The notes under the pieces are model-generated. The model had not been told where the DNA came from, ran no database searches, and saw nothing but the letters and a program-made list of their open reading frames with translations. Shown here in pieces: positions 8,531 to 17,111 of a DNA stretch of 48,877 bases; positions within the stretch are counted from its first letter, which is position 1, and every line of letters begins with the position of its first letter. Location: positions 1 through 48,877 of the forward strand of contig JAPYRI010000011.1 of the NCBI GenBank assembly GCA_029941135.1. The letters are read 5' to 3'. This stretch comes from Alphaproteobacteria bacterium (GTDB lineage Bacteria; Pseudomonadota; Alphaproteobacteria; JAPYRI01). The position numbers were made by a program, and so were the translations under genes.

Positions 8531-10234
8531 CTATCTCAACAGCCAGAGAATAATCAGCATCAAAATCAGCGATACCGTGCGCCATACGGCCGCCGGATTG
8601 CGCTCAATGAGCGGGCGCGCCTTTAATGCCTCAAAGGCGGGATTTGGCCGGGACAGATCTTCGATAAATTCGGAGAGAACATTGTAGCGGCGGGCTGGAT
8701 CTTTGTGGACCGCGCGGGCAATGGCGCCCTCAATCCACGGCGCAATATCTGGCAAGTGGTTGGAGAGCGGCGCGTAATTAAGCTTATCCACCCGCTTTGC
8801 CGACGCGAAGCCTTCACCATAGGGTAATTCGCCGGACAGCATTTCATAAGCCATGACGCCCAACGCGAATATGTCGGACCTTTCTGTCGTGCGTTGGCCG
8901 AGCACGGCTTCCGGCGCCACATACCCCACCGTTCCCAGGGGGCCCGTATTACTTACGGGTGACGCCACTTCTTCCAAACCGGCGATGCGGGTTGCGCCAA
9001 AGTCGATGATTTTGACCGTGCCGTTAGGATCGATAACAATGTTTTCGGGCTTGAGGTCCTGATGGATCATTTCCTTGCGGTGAAACGCCCGCAGACCCGC
9101 AGCGATTTGCCGAACGATGTCGCGAACGGACTCCAACGCCGGTGAAGGATGGTCATGCATCCATTGACGCAAGGTCGGACCTTGGACGTATTCAGTTACG
9201 TAATACAGGAACTGCCGGGGCCGGGCATGCGCGCGCACTTTTAGAACATGGGGGCTGTCGATGCGGTTTCCGACCCACTCTTCGCGGGTGAATAATTCAA
9301 GGTATACGGGATCGTCTTCAAAGTTAACCGACGGCGTTTTCAGCACCACGCGCTCGTTCGTTTCCTGATCCACTGCCAGGTAAATTTGGCTGCGATTGCT
9401 GGCATGAAGCGCGCGTACGATGCGATAACCGTCCAATATCATGCCTTCGGCCAAGGGCGGTGGAAACGGTAGTTCCTGGAGTTTCTGAAAGTAACTCTCG
9501 TCATCTCCCAACAGCAATTGATCTACGCGCACAATCTGGCAGGTCAAATTGTCCGGACTGTTCGCCACATAAGCGGCATCGACAATTGTGCGCGCCGCCC
9601 CCTCTAAATCGTCGCCATGGTCAGTGATGAGTTGGCGCAATTCCCGGTCAGCCAGATACTCGTGTACGCCATCGGTGGTGAACAAAAATATATCCCCAGC
9701 CTCCACCAGCACAGAGCGATAATCAATCTCGACGTTAAGGCCGATGCCGATGGCGCGGGCGAGGTAGGTTTTGCCGCCCCCTGTCCGCACCTGGTGGTCC
9801 TCGGTCAGGGGCTCCAGGTCACCGTCGCGCAGCCGGTATATACGACTGTCGCCGACGTGGAATACATGCGCCATATTGGATTTGAGGATGAGGCCGGAAA
9901 AGGTCGTGACCAGACCGTTGGCGGCGTCACGTTCCGAAATGCCTTGACCGTAAAGCCAGCGGTTGAGGGCCGACAGAACCCGATGGACCGAGGTTTTAAC
10001 TGCCCAGGAATCAGGCGTTGCATAGTAGTCGGTGAGATAGCCTTTGACGCAACTTTCACTCGCCTCTTTTCCGGCCCGGCATCCGGTCATGCCGTCGGCA
10101 ATGGCCATGGCAATCCCCTTAGTCCCAATCTGGGGAGCGTCCGGTATCAGCACGCCATAAGAATCTTCGTTGGATTCCTTGCGGCCGGCCGCCGAATACT
10201 GGCCGATGGTCAGCGATGGTGCATCTGAATTCAT
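8531..10234 (-). CDS. Bifunctional PP2C-type phosphatase / Ser-Thr protein kinase with C-terminal membrane anchor
   Basis: A 567-residue fusion. The N-terminal half is a PP2C phosphatase (NEDSYG, IADGMTG and TTDGVHEYL supply the metal-binding aspartates). The second half, from about residue 265, is a Hanks-type kinase with VVLK (ATP-anchoring Lys), HQDLKPEN (catalytic loop) and DFG. The glycine loop is degenerate: the stretch ALHASNRSQIYLA lacks the GxGxxG pattern. The HRD Arg is Gln, so it is a non-RD kinase. The last 20 residues form one transmembrane helix. It starts 13 bp after the nitrate transporter stop on the same strand, and this pairing of a phosphatase-kinase fusion with a nitrate transporter is known from other proteobacteria. 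A role in controlling nitrate uptake or reduction is inference. Confidence 0.88.
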   Translation of the reverse strand: MNSDAPSLTIGQYSAAGRKESNEDSYGVLIPDAPQIGTKGIAMAIADGMTGCRAGKEASESCVKGYLTDYYATPDSWAVKTSVHRVLSALNRWLYGQGISERDAANGLVTTFSGLILKSNMAHVFHVGDSRIYRLRDGDLEPLTEDHQVRTGGGKTYLARAIGIGLNVEIDYRSVLVEAGDIFLFTTDGVHEYLADRELRQLITDHGDDLEGAARTIVDAAYVANSPDNLTCQIVRVDQLLLGDDESYFQKLQELPFPPPLAEGMILDGYRIVRALHASNRSQIYLAVDQETNERVVLKTPSVNFEDDPVYLELFTREEWVGNRIDSPHVLKVRAHARPRQFLYYVTEYVQGPTLRQWMHDHPSPALESVRDIVRQIAAGLRAFHRKEMIHQDLKPENIVIDPNGTVKIIDFGATRIAGLEEVASPVSNTGPLGTVGYVAPEAVLGQRTTERSDIFALGVMAYEMLSGELPYGEGFASAKRVDKLNYAPLSNHLPDIAPWIEGAIARAVHKDPARRYNVLSEFIEDLSRPNPAFEALKARPLIERNPAAVWRTVSLILMLIILWLLR

Positions 10235-10247
10235 GCCAAAGCCATTA

Positions 10248-11732
10248 TCATGTCACGTCGATCATCTGGACGGTTCCGTCGGGCAGAACTTCAGCGGTTT
10301 GCCCTTCGGGTTCATCCATCACGAGCTGAATGGCAACAACCGTGACCACTGCCGTGCCCGCGATCACCAGGAAGAAAACCTGCGGCGCAACGAATGACAA
10401 GACGGTCAAGAACACGACCGCGCCGACACTGCCATAGGCACCCACCATACCGGCAACTTGGCCGGTGAGGCGACGCTTGACCAAGGGGACCATGGCAAAA
10501 ACCGCGCCTGAACCGGCTTGGACGAAAATCGAGCAGGTCATGGTTGCCGCAATCGCAAATGGCACTCCCCAATGGCTATCAATTTTGGACATGAGGAAAT
10601 ACCCCGCCGCCGCACCCGCCAATGATACGACAAGTGATATTTTTCGCCCGAACCGGTCACTTAGTACGCCGCCCCCTGGGCGGGCAAATAAGTTAGTGAA
10701 GGCAAAACTGCTCGCCAGCAAGCCAGCGCCCACCAGCGAAAGCCCAAAGGTGTCTTGAAAAAACAGAGGCAGCATGGACACCATCGCCAGTTCCGACCCG
10801 AAGGTGACCATGTAGGCCAAATCAAGCACCGCCACTTGCTTGAATTTGTAGCGGTGAATGTGGGGCACGGGTTCGGTGAATACCGATTTGTTGACCTCCC
10901 AAATATGAAATACCTGATACAGGTATAAGGCCGAAAGGCCGGCATAAATAAGGATCGCCACCAACTGCGACAGCATGCCGAAATTTACCGGTCCGAGCTT
11001 CCATGTGAGCAAAGCAAGCGCCATGAACAGAGGCGCCTTCATAATCATATAGAGGAAGAAGTCACGCTTGTTGGTGATCTCCATGGCGCCGGATTTGGAC
11101 GGCTTGAAATAGGTCGACCCCTTGGGCGTGTCGCGCACCGACCGGTAGTAAAGACCGGCATATAGCAGCGCGACCACACCCGCGATGGCGACCGCGTATC
11201 GCCAGCCGTCTTCACCCCCCAGCAAGAGGGCGGTGGTCGGCAAAGTGATGGCGGCTGCGGCTGCCCCAAAGTTCCCCCAACCGCCATAAATGCCCTCGGC
11301 AAGACCAACTTGCTGGGCCGGAAACCATTCGCCGATCATGCGAATACCGACGACGAAACCCGCTCCGGCAAAGCCAAGCAGAAAACGCGTGATGGCCAGG
11401 GTTTCGAAATCGTTGGCCGTGGCGAACAACAAACACAGCACGCCCGAGATCGCCAGCAGCGCCGAATACATCATGCGCGGTCCAAAGCGATCGACCAGCA
11501 TACCAACTATAATGCGCGCCGGAATGGTCAAGGCGACGTTGAGGATCAGAATGGTCTTCACTTCCTGATCGCTGAGCATCAACGCATCACGGATGGTCGC
11601 CATCAAGGGGGCGTGGGTAAACCAGACAAAGATACTGATGAAGAACGCGACCCAGGTGAAATGAAGGGTTCGAACGTTCGCGTCGGCTGACAGCAAATTG
11701 AGTTTGAAGAACGAAGAAGAGGCGGCAGACAT
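10248..11732 (-). CDS. NarK/NasA-type MFS nitrate/nitrite transporter
   Basis: Major-facilitator transporter of 494 residues with about 12 membrane segments. The two nitrate-signature regions are present: [16 protein letters not shown] with [12 protein letters not shown] in the first half, and [15 protein letters not shown] with [12 protein letters not shown] in the second. Helix 1 contains the expected FWxxF-like start ([15 protein letters not shown]). It is transcribed divergently from the nirB operon across a 374-bp regulatory gap and is followed 13 bp downstream by the phosphatase-kinase gene. The role is nitrate (possibly nitrite) uptake for assimilation. Usual length and intact motifs leave little doubt about the family; nitrate/H+ symport versus nitrate/nitrite exchange cannot be told from sequence alone. 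Confidence 0.92.
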   Translation of the reverse strand: MSAASSSFFKLNLLSADANVRTLHFTWVAFFISIFVWFTHAPLMATIRDALMLSDQEVKTILILNVALTIPARIIVGMLVDRFGPRMMYSALLAISGVLCLLFATANDFETLAITRFLLGFAGAGFVVGIRMIGEWFPAQQVGLAEGIYGGWGNFGAAAAAITLPTTALLLGGEDGWRYAVAIAGVVALLYAGLYYRSVRDTPKGSTYFKPSKSGAMEITNKRDFFLYMIMKAPLFMALALLTWKLGPVNFGMLSQLVAILIYAGLSALYLYQVFHIWEVNKSVFTEPVPHIHRYKFKQVAVLDLAYMVTFGSELAMVSMLPLFFQDTFGLSLVGAGLLASSFAFTNLFARPGGGVLSDRFGRKISLVVSLAGAAAGYFLMSKIDSHWGVPFAIAATMTCSIFVQAGSGAVFAMVPLVKRRLTGQVAGMVGAYGSVGAVVFLTVLSFVAPQVFFLVIAGTAVVTVVAIQLVMDEPEGQTAEVLPDGTVQMIDVT

Positions 11733-11932
11733 AACTGATCAAAGGTCCTTCTGGTTTGGGCAGACACGAAATCAGAATCCACCCCCGTTTGATACTGCAC
11801 TGCAACACGCAAACCTTGTGCCAGTTCCAGGGCTTGTTCTCACCTATCTCTTCCCATTGAAATCATTAACCTTTAGAGATTTGATTAATATTTATACAAT
11901 ATACTAATATGTAGAATAAATAGGCATATTAA

Positions 11933-11992
11933 TTGTGCGTCGCACAAATAATCACCGAATTAAGGTGACTTCAACGGCTCCGCTTGAGCCGT
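11933..11992. promoter_or_regulatory. Inverted repeats in the transporter/nirB divergent control region
   Basis: Within the 374-bp gap (11733-12106), an AT-rich stretch (about 11860-11935) is followed by three dyads. They are a perfect TTGTGCG-T-CGCACAA at 11933-11947, a smaller TCACC...GGTGA at 11952-11968, and a perfect ACGGCTC-CGCTT-GAGCCGT at 11974-11992. They lie about 75-135 bp upstream of the predicted start of transcription of nirB, the distance at which enhancer-binding activators of sigma-54 promoters usually bind. The half-site order (GTGC then GCAC) is not the NtrC order, so I do not assign the regulator. The rest of the gap shows nothing else I can name. Confidence 0.55.
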
Positions 11993-12040
11993 GTTAATCT
12001 AAGCGATTGATATTACTTGTGTATTTTTCTGAGAATTTTC

Positions 12041-12056
12041 TGGCACGCGTTCTGCA
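12041..12056 (+). promoter_or_regulatory. Sigma-54 (-24/-12) promoter of nirB
   Basis: TGGCACGCGTTCTGCA matches the consensus TGGCACR-N4-TTGCW at every defined position except one (C for the first T of TTGC). The invariant GG (12042-12043) and GC (12054-12055) doublets have the required spacing. Transcription should start near 12067, giving a leader of about 40 bases before the GTG start at 12107, which has an AAGGAG ribosome site. Sigma-54 control fits nitrogen assimilation genes activated under nitrogen limitation. Confidence 0.8.
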
Positions 12057-12106
12057 ATCACTAAGGGAGCGGGAGAGGTCTGGCATACCCGACGAAGGAG
12101 CACCCT

Positions 12107-14557
12107 GTGACCGAGAGACTTGTTGTAATTGGTAATGGCATGGCTGGCATGCGGACGGTGGAAGAGCTGCTCAAGCTCACCCCCGATCTTTATGACATTG
12201 CCGTGTTCGGTGCCGAACCCTATGGCAACTACAACCGCATATTGCTGTCACCGGTGCTGGCGGGCGAAAAGACCGTCGATGACATCATGCTCAATGACGA
12301 GCAATGGTACGTGGACAACAACATCCGGCTTCACAAAGGCAAACAGGTTGTCGACATCAACCGGCGCACGCGCACGGTGACCGCGTCCGACGGCACTAGC
12401 GAACCTTACGACCGATTGCTGATGGCGACCGGATCATCGCCCATTTTGCTTCCCCTGCCCGGGGCTGATCTGCACGGTGTGATCACCTTTCGTGACATCC
12501 AAGACGTGGAGCAAATGCTGGCGGTCGGGGGTCGTGGCAAAAATGCCGTGGTCATTGGTGGCGGCTTGCTCGGTCTCGAGGCGGCCAATGGATTGAACAC
12601 CCAGGGCATGAATGTGTCAGTCATTCACCTGATGCCCACCCTCATGGAACGTCAATTGGACGAAACCGCCGGTGGCCTTCTTTTGAAATCACTGGAAGAA
12701 CGTGGATTAGACTTTTACTTGAGCGCCGTAACCGAAGCGATTGTCGGCGACGGTCGTGTCCAAAATGTGAAGTTAAAAGATGGTCGGAAAATTCCCGCCG
12801 ATATTGTAGTGATGGCGGTCGGCATCAAGCCAAATACCGACCTTGCCATAAGCGCTGGTCTCCATTGCGAGCGCGGGGTTATCACCGATGACACCATGCA
12901 AACGTTCGATCCACGCGTCTACGCCGTTGGTGAATGCGTGCAACACCGCAACAAATCCTATGGTCTGGTCGCCCCCTTGTTCGAGCAGGCCAAAGTTTGC
13001 GCCAATCATTTGGCGCAGTTGGGGCACGGTGCCTATCGAGGGTCGGTCACCTCGACCAAGCTGAAGGTGACCGGGATTGATTTGTTCTCCGCCGGCGATT
13101 TCAGTGGCGGCGGCGATACCGAAGAGGTTTTGTACGAGGATGCGGCAAACGGCGTTTACAAAAAACTCGTTCTGAAAGACGACAAAATTACCGGCGCGGT
13201 GCTTTATGGCGATGCCATCGACAGCGCCTGGTATTTCCAGTTGATACGCGAGGGCACGGACGTTTCCGACATTCGCGAGCAGTTGCTGTTCGGCAAAGCT
13301 CGGTTGGGCGATGCCGGCCACGGCGGCGAAAATGCCGCAGCCGCCATGTCCAACGACACTGAGGTTTGCGGCTGCAATGGCATTTCTAAAGGCGATATCG
13401 TCAGCGCCATTACCGACAAAAAGCTCTTCAAACTTGAGGATGTGCGTGCCCACACCAAGGCGTCGTCGTCGTGCGGGTCATGCACGGGCCTGGTCGAACA
13501 GATACTGGCGTCCACTCTGGGCGGTGACTACTCCGAGACACCGACCGAGAAACCGCTGTGCAAATGTACCGAGTTTAGCCACGACGACATTCGTAAAACC
13601 ATACGTGAGCACAACTTGAAAACCATTCCCGACGCTATGGCGTTTCTGGACTGGCGCAGTGAAAACGGCTGCGCCGGTTGCCGGCCCGCACTCAATTACT
13701 ACCTATTGTGCGCTTGGCCGGGCGAATACGTGGATGATCAGCAGTCGCGTTTCATTAATGAGCGCGCCCACGCCAACATTCAGAAGGATGGCACGTTTTC
13801 GGTTATTCCGCGCATGTGGGGTGGGGTCACCAGCGCCAAAGAGCTGCGCGCCATCGCAGACGTCGCCGACAAGTTCAACATCCCAACCGTTAAGATGACC
13901 GGCGGTCAGCGGATCGACCTGTTGGGCGTGACCAAGGAGAACCTTCCGGCTGTTTGGCAGGACTTGAACGCGGCAGGCCTCGTGTCCGGTCACGCTTATG
14001 GGAAGTCGCTGCGCACGGTGAAAACCTGCGTCGGCTCCGAATGGTGCCGGTTCGGTACCCAAGATTCGACCACCATGGGCATTGCGCTTGAGAAAATATC
14101 CTGGGGCACATGGACGCCACATAAGTTCAAAATGGCCGTGTCAGGCTGTCCCCGCAATTGTGCGGAAGCGACAATCAAAGACTTCGGTGTGGTCGCCGTT
14201 GAGTCCGGCTGGGAGCTTCACGTGGGCGGCAACGGCGGCGTGAAGATACGCGCAACCGATTTGCTGACCAAGGTGACGACAGAAGATGAAGTGCTCGAAT
14301 ATGCTGGCGCGTTTCTCCAGCTCTATCGCGAGGAAGCCCACTATCTGGAGCGCACCGCCCCATGGATTGAGCGGGTCGGTCTTGCTCACGTCAAGCAACG
14401 CGTCGTCGATGATGCCGCTGGACGCGGCAAGCTTCATGAGCGGTTTCTGTTCAGCCAGACATTCGCGCAAACCGATCCTTGGGCCGAAGAAAATCGGAAC
14501 CAAGTCGAGTTTCAGCCGCTCAACGTTCAAGCACTCAAAGCGAGGATTGACGCATGA
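12107..14557 (+). CDS. nirB: Assimilatory nitrite reductase large subunit, NirB/NasB type
   Basis: NAD(P)H-dependent sirohaem nitrite reductase, 816 residues (E. coli NirB is about 850), reducing nitrite to ammonium in the cytoplasm. The GTG start follows AAGGAG. Domains in order: FAD site GNGMAGMRTVEELL near the N-terminus; NAD site VVIGGGLLGLEAA; a BFD-like [2Fe-2S] motif with C421, C423, C456 and C459; a second BFD-like set with C485, C487, C522 and C525; and the sirohaem-[4Fe-4S] site C641, C647, C681, C685 (TCVGSEWC and GCPRNC). The next gene, nirD, overlaps by ATGA. Expression is probably from the sigma-54 promoter at 12041. In Paracoccus-type systems the homologue is called NasB. Confidence 0.95.
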   Translation: MTERLVVIGNGMAGMRTVEELLKLTPDLYDIAVFGAEPYGNYNRILLSPVLAGEKTVDDIMLNDEQWYVDNNIRLHKGKQVVDINRRTRTVTASDGTSEPYDRLLMATGSSPILLPLPGADLHGVITFRDIQDVEQMLAVGGRGKNAVVIGGGLLGLEAANGLNTQGMNVSVIHLMPTLMERQLDETAGGLLLKSLEERGLDFYLSAVTEAIVGDGRVQNVKLKDGRKIPADIVVMAVGIKPNTDLAISAGLHCERGVITDDTMQTFDPRVYAVGECVQHRNKSYGLVAPLFEQAKVCANHLAQLGHGAYRGSVTSTKLKVTGIDLFSAGDFSGGGDTEEVLYEDAANGVYKKLVLKDDKITGAVLYGDAIDSAWYFQLIREGTDVSDIREQLLFGKARLGDAGHGGENAAAAMSNDTEVCGCNGISKGDIVSAITDKKLFKLEDVRAHTKASSSCGSCTGLVEQILASTLGGDYSETPTEKPLCKCTEFSHDDIRKTIREHNLKTIPDAMAFLDWRSENGCAGCRPALNYYLLCAWPGEYVDDQQSRFINERAHANIQKDGTFSVIPRMWGGVTSAKELRAIADVADKFNIPTVKMTGGQRIDLLGVTKENLPAVWQDLNAAGLVSGHAYGKSLRTVKTCVGSEWCRFGTQDSTTMGIALEKISWGTWTPHKFKMAVSGCPRNCAEATIKDFGVVAVESGWELHVGGNGGVKIRATDLLTKVTTEDEVLEYAGAFLQLYREEAHYLERTAPWIERVGLAHVKQRVVDDAAGRGKLHERFLFSQTFAQTDPWAEENRNQVEFQPLNVQALKARIDA

Positions 14558-14898
14558 ACGACTGGCTTCAAATTTGCAGCATCGATGACATTCCCCGCCT
14601 CGGCGCGCGCGTCATCAAAACCGGCAGTTGCGACGTTGCCGTCTTCCGAACGTCGGACGACCGTATTTTTGCGTTGGACGACAGCTGCCCGCACAAACAA
14701 GGACCTTTATCCCAAGGCATTGTGCATGGGGACTTTGTCACCTGCCCACTCCACAACTGGGTGATTAGCCTCAGTGACGGCAACTCGGCCGCGCCCGATG
14801 AAGGCTGCACCCGGCACTATCCGGTTCGCGTTGAGAACAAAACAGTGTTTCTCAGTCTCCATAAAACCGCCCTGATCAAAGAATCAGTTCAGGCTTAA
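14554..14898 (+). CDS. nirD: Nitrite reductase small subunit, Rieske-type NirD/NasG
   Basis: A 114-residue Rieske [2Fe-2S] protein that partners NirB. The cluster ligands are visible as SCPHKQGPLS (C-x-H) and TCPLHNW (C-x2-H). The start overlaps the nirB stop by ATGA, so the two are translationally coupled. In Paracoccus-like organisms the homologous ferredoxin (NasG) also carries electrons from the NADH-oxidising nitrite reductase to the nitrate reductase. In this window the nitrate reductase has an additional DmsB-DmsC fusion, so the electron path to nitrate may differ. E. coli NirD-type proteins can lack one or more cluster ligands; here all four are present, so a working cluster is expected. 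Confidence 0.93.
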   Translation: MNDWLQICSIDDIPRLGARVIKTGSCDVAVFRTSDDRIFALDDSCPHKQGPLSQGIVHGDFVTCPLHNWVISLSDGNSAAPDEGCTRHYPVRVENKTVFLSLHKTALIKESVQA

Positions 14899-14917
14899 AG
14901 GACGCGGTAACCCCACC

Positions 14918-17101
14918 ATGCTTTTTGGACGTAAACGCAAAAATCCGATCAAGATCGCCGACAAACAGATCAAGGAGTGGAAATACACGACTTGCGGCTA
15001 TTGCTCGGCCGGATGCTCAATGGAGATCGGCTTGAACGCCGAAGGCCACCCGGTTTCGTCACGAGGAGTGAGTGGCGCCGATGTCAATCGCGGCAAACTG
15101 TGCATTAAAGGCATCTTCGAGCATGAGCTGTTCACGTCTGCAGGGCGGGGCGAGCAACCGCTGATGCGGGGTCGCACGTTCGATGAGTATCAGCCCGCCG
15201 GTTGGGAGTCTGCCCTCGATCACATGGCGTCCGAGATTGGTCGCCTTCAATCCGCCCATGGCCACGATTCCTTCGCCGTGGTGTCTACCGGACAATTGCT
15301 CACAGAAGAGTTCTACACACTTGGTAAATTGGTGCGTGGGGTCATCGGCACCAACAATTACGACGGTAATACAACGCTCTGCATGGCGTCGGCGGTCTCG
15401 GGCTACAAGCGCTCGTTCGGCTCCGACGGCCCGCCCGGATGCTATGACGACTTCGAGCATACAGAGTGTCTGCTCGCTTTCGGCTCCAACCTGCCTGAGC
15501 AGCACCCGGTGATATACTGGCGCCTCAAGGAAGCGCTGGAAAAGCGCAAGTTTCCGGTGATCGTCATTGACCCTCGGGTCACCATGTTCGCGCAGTTCGC
15601 TGATATCCACCTACCGATCACCCCGGGTACCGATCTCGCGCTTTTGAACAGCTTTGCGCACGTCATTTTGGAAGAGGGCCTCGAAGATCGCGACTACCTG
15701 GACGCCTTTACCACCAAGGGCAACGACTTCGAGCGCATCTTGGAAGACTACGACCCGGTGACGGTCGCCAAGATCTGCGGTATTGACGAAGACACCATTC
15801 GCACAGTGGCGCGACTTTATGCACGCGCGGGCGCCGCCATGAGCATCTGGACCATGGGGATCAATCAAAGCACCCATGGCTCGGACGGCGTCGCCGCCAT
15901 CAATAATTTGAACCTGCTCACCGGGAACGTGGGGCAACCGGGCGGCGGCGGGTTGTCGATCACCGGCCAGTGCAACGCCATGGGCACGCGCGAATGGTCG
16001 TCGTGTTCCGGTCTGCCGGGATACCGTGCGCTTGAGAATGAAGAACACCGGAATGAGGTCGCGGATTTTTGGGGCATTGACCCTAATTTTTTCCCCGCCA
16101 AACGTGGACTGACCGAGACCGATATTTTCCCGGCGATTGAAACCGGACAGATCAAGGGCCTGTGGCTGGTCGCAACCAACCCTTTGACGTCGATGCCCAA
16201 CACTGACCGCATCCGGCGCACTTTGGAAAAGCTCGACTTTCTCGTGGTTCAGGACGCCTACAGCGACGTTGAGACCACCCAGTATGCCCACATGTACCTG
16301 CCGGCAGCCATGTGGTCGGAAAAAGAAGGCTGTTTCACCAACACCGAGCGCCGCATTAGTCTGGTCAACAAAATTACCGAACCCCCCGGTATTGCAAAAC
16401 CCGACCATTGGATTTTCAGCGCGCTCGCGCAGCGATTCGAACAGGGCCGGAAAATCAAATTTCCCGGCAAAGCTTCTGACATTTTCGATGAGATGAAGCA
16501 GCTCTCAAAAGGCCGGTTGCTCGATATTTCGGGCCTGGATCATGACGTGATCGAGCGCGAGCGCGGCGTCCAGTGGCCATGCCCTGAAGGTGAGGCCGTC
16601 AGCGCCAACCCCCGGCGGCTCTATGCAGACGGTAAATTTCAGCATGCCGATGGCAAAGCCAAACTGATCACGCTTCCGTTTGTCGACAACAATGAAATGC
16701 CGGACACCGACTTCCCGTTCTGGCTGAACAGCGGACGGGTGGTCGAGCATTTTCATACCCGTACCAAGACCGGCAAGATCGGTAACCTGAATAAATTCAG
16801 CCCCACGCCGTATATGGAGATGAACCCGGACGCGGCGCGCGAATTGGATGTCGGGCACATGAAGTATGTGCGCCTGGTGTCGAAGCGCGGGGACGCCGTT
16901 GTGATGGTTCAGCTCACCCACCGGGTGCCCAACAACATGGTGTTTATCCCCTTTCATTTTTACGATTGCGTCAATCGTCTGACCTTGGGCCTGTTGGACC
17001 CCCATTCCCGCCAACCGGCGTTCAAACAGTGTGCGGTCCGCATCGAGCCGGTCGCACAAGACGTGGCCGCGCGCGCCAACGTTGAAGCCCGGGCGTTCTA
17101 A
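14918..17101 (+). CDS. Assimilatory nitrate reductase catalytic subunit, NasC/NarB-like molybdoenzyme
   Basis: Cytoplasmic bis-MGD molybdoenzyme of 727 residues that reduces nitrate to nitrite. The N-terminal [4Fe-4S] ligands are C26, C29, C33 and C62 (CGYCSAGC ... KLCIKG). The likely molybdenum ligand is C155 in TTLCMASAV, as in NapA/NasA enzymes. MGD-binding stretches such as GTDLALLNSF and NQSTHGSDGV are present. There is no twin-arginine signal, so it stays in the cytoplasm. At 727 residues it lacks the C-terminal [2Fe-2S]/BFD extension found in some longer NasA proteins, which implies an external electron donor. Ten bases downstream begins a fused four-cluster ferredoxin/membrane-anchor protein, the obvious donor. 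Formate dehydrogenase is a related alternative, but the nitrate context argues against it. Confidence 0.85.
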   Translation: MLFGRKRKNPIKIADKQIKEWKYTTCGYCSAGCSMEIGLNAEGHPVSSRGVSGADVNRGKLCIKGIFEHELFTSAGRGEQPLMRGRTFDEYQPAGWESALDHMASEIGRLQSAHGHDSFAVVSTGQLLTEEFYTLGKLVRGVIGTNNYDGNTTLCMASAVSGYKRSFGSDGPPGCYDDFEHTECLLAFGSNLPEQHPVIYWRLKEALEKRKFPVIVIDPRVTMFAQFADIHLPITPGTDLALLNSFAHVILEEGLEDRDYLDAFTTKGNDFERILEDYDPVTVAKICGIDEDTIRTVARLYARAGAAMSIWTMGINQSTHGSDGVAAINNLNLLTGNVGQPGGGGLSITGQCNAMGTREWSSCSGLPGYRALENEEHRNEVADFWGIDPNFFPAKRGLTETDIFPAIETGQIKGLWLVATNPLTSMPNTDRIRRTLEKLDFLVVQDAYSDVETTQYAHMYLPAAMWSEKEGCFTNTERRISLVNKITEPPGIAKPDHWIFSALAQRFEQGRKIKFPGKASDIFDEMKQLSKGRLLDISGLDHDVIERERGVQWPCPEGEAVSANPRRLYADGKFQHADGKAKLITLPFVDNNEMPDTDFPFWLNSGRVVEHFHTRTKTGKIGNLNKFSPTPYMEMNPDAARELDVGHMKYVRLVSKRGDAVVMVQLTHRVPNNMVFIPFHFYDCVNRLTLGLLDPHSRQPAFKQCAVRIEPVAQDVAARANVEARAF

Positions 17102-17111
17102 AGGAGCCTCT

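Noticed and set aside
11952-11992. ANTAR (NasT/NasR) antitermination leader hairpins before nirB
   Set aside because: The hairpins lie upstream of the predicted sigma-54 start near 12067, so they would not be in the nirB leader, and their loops are not the six-base AxxGxx type.
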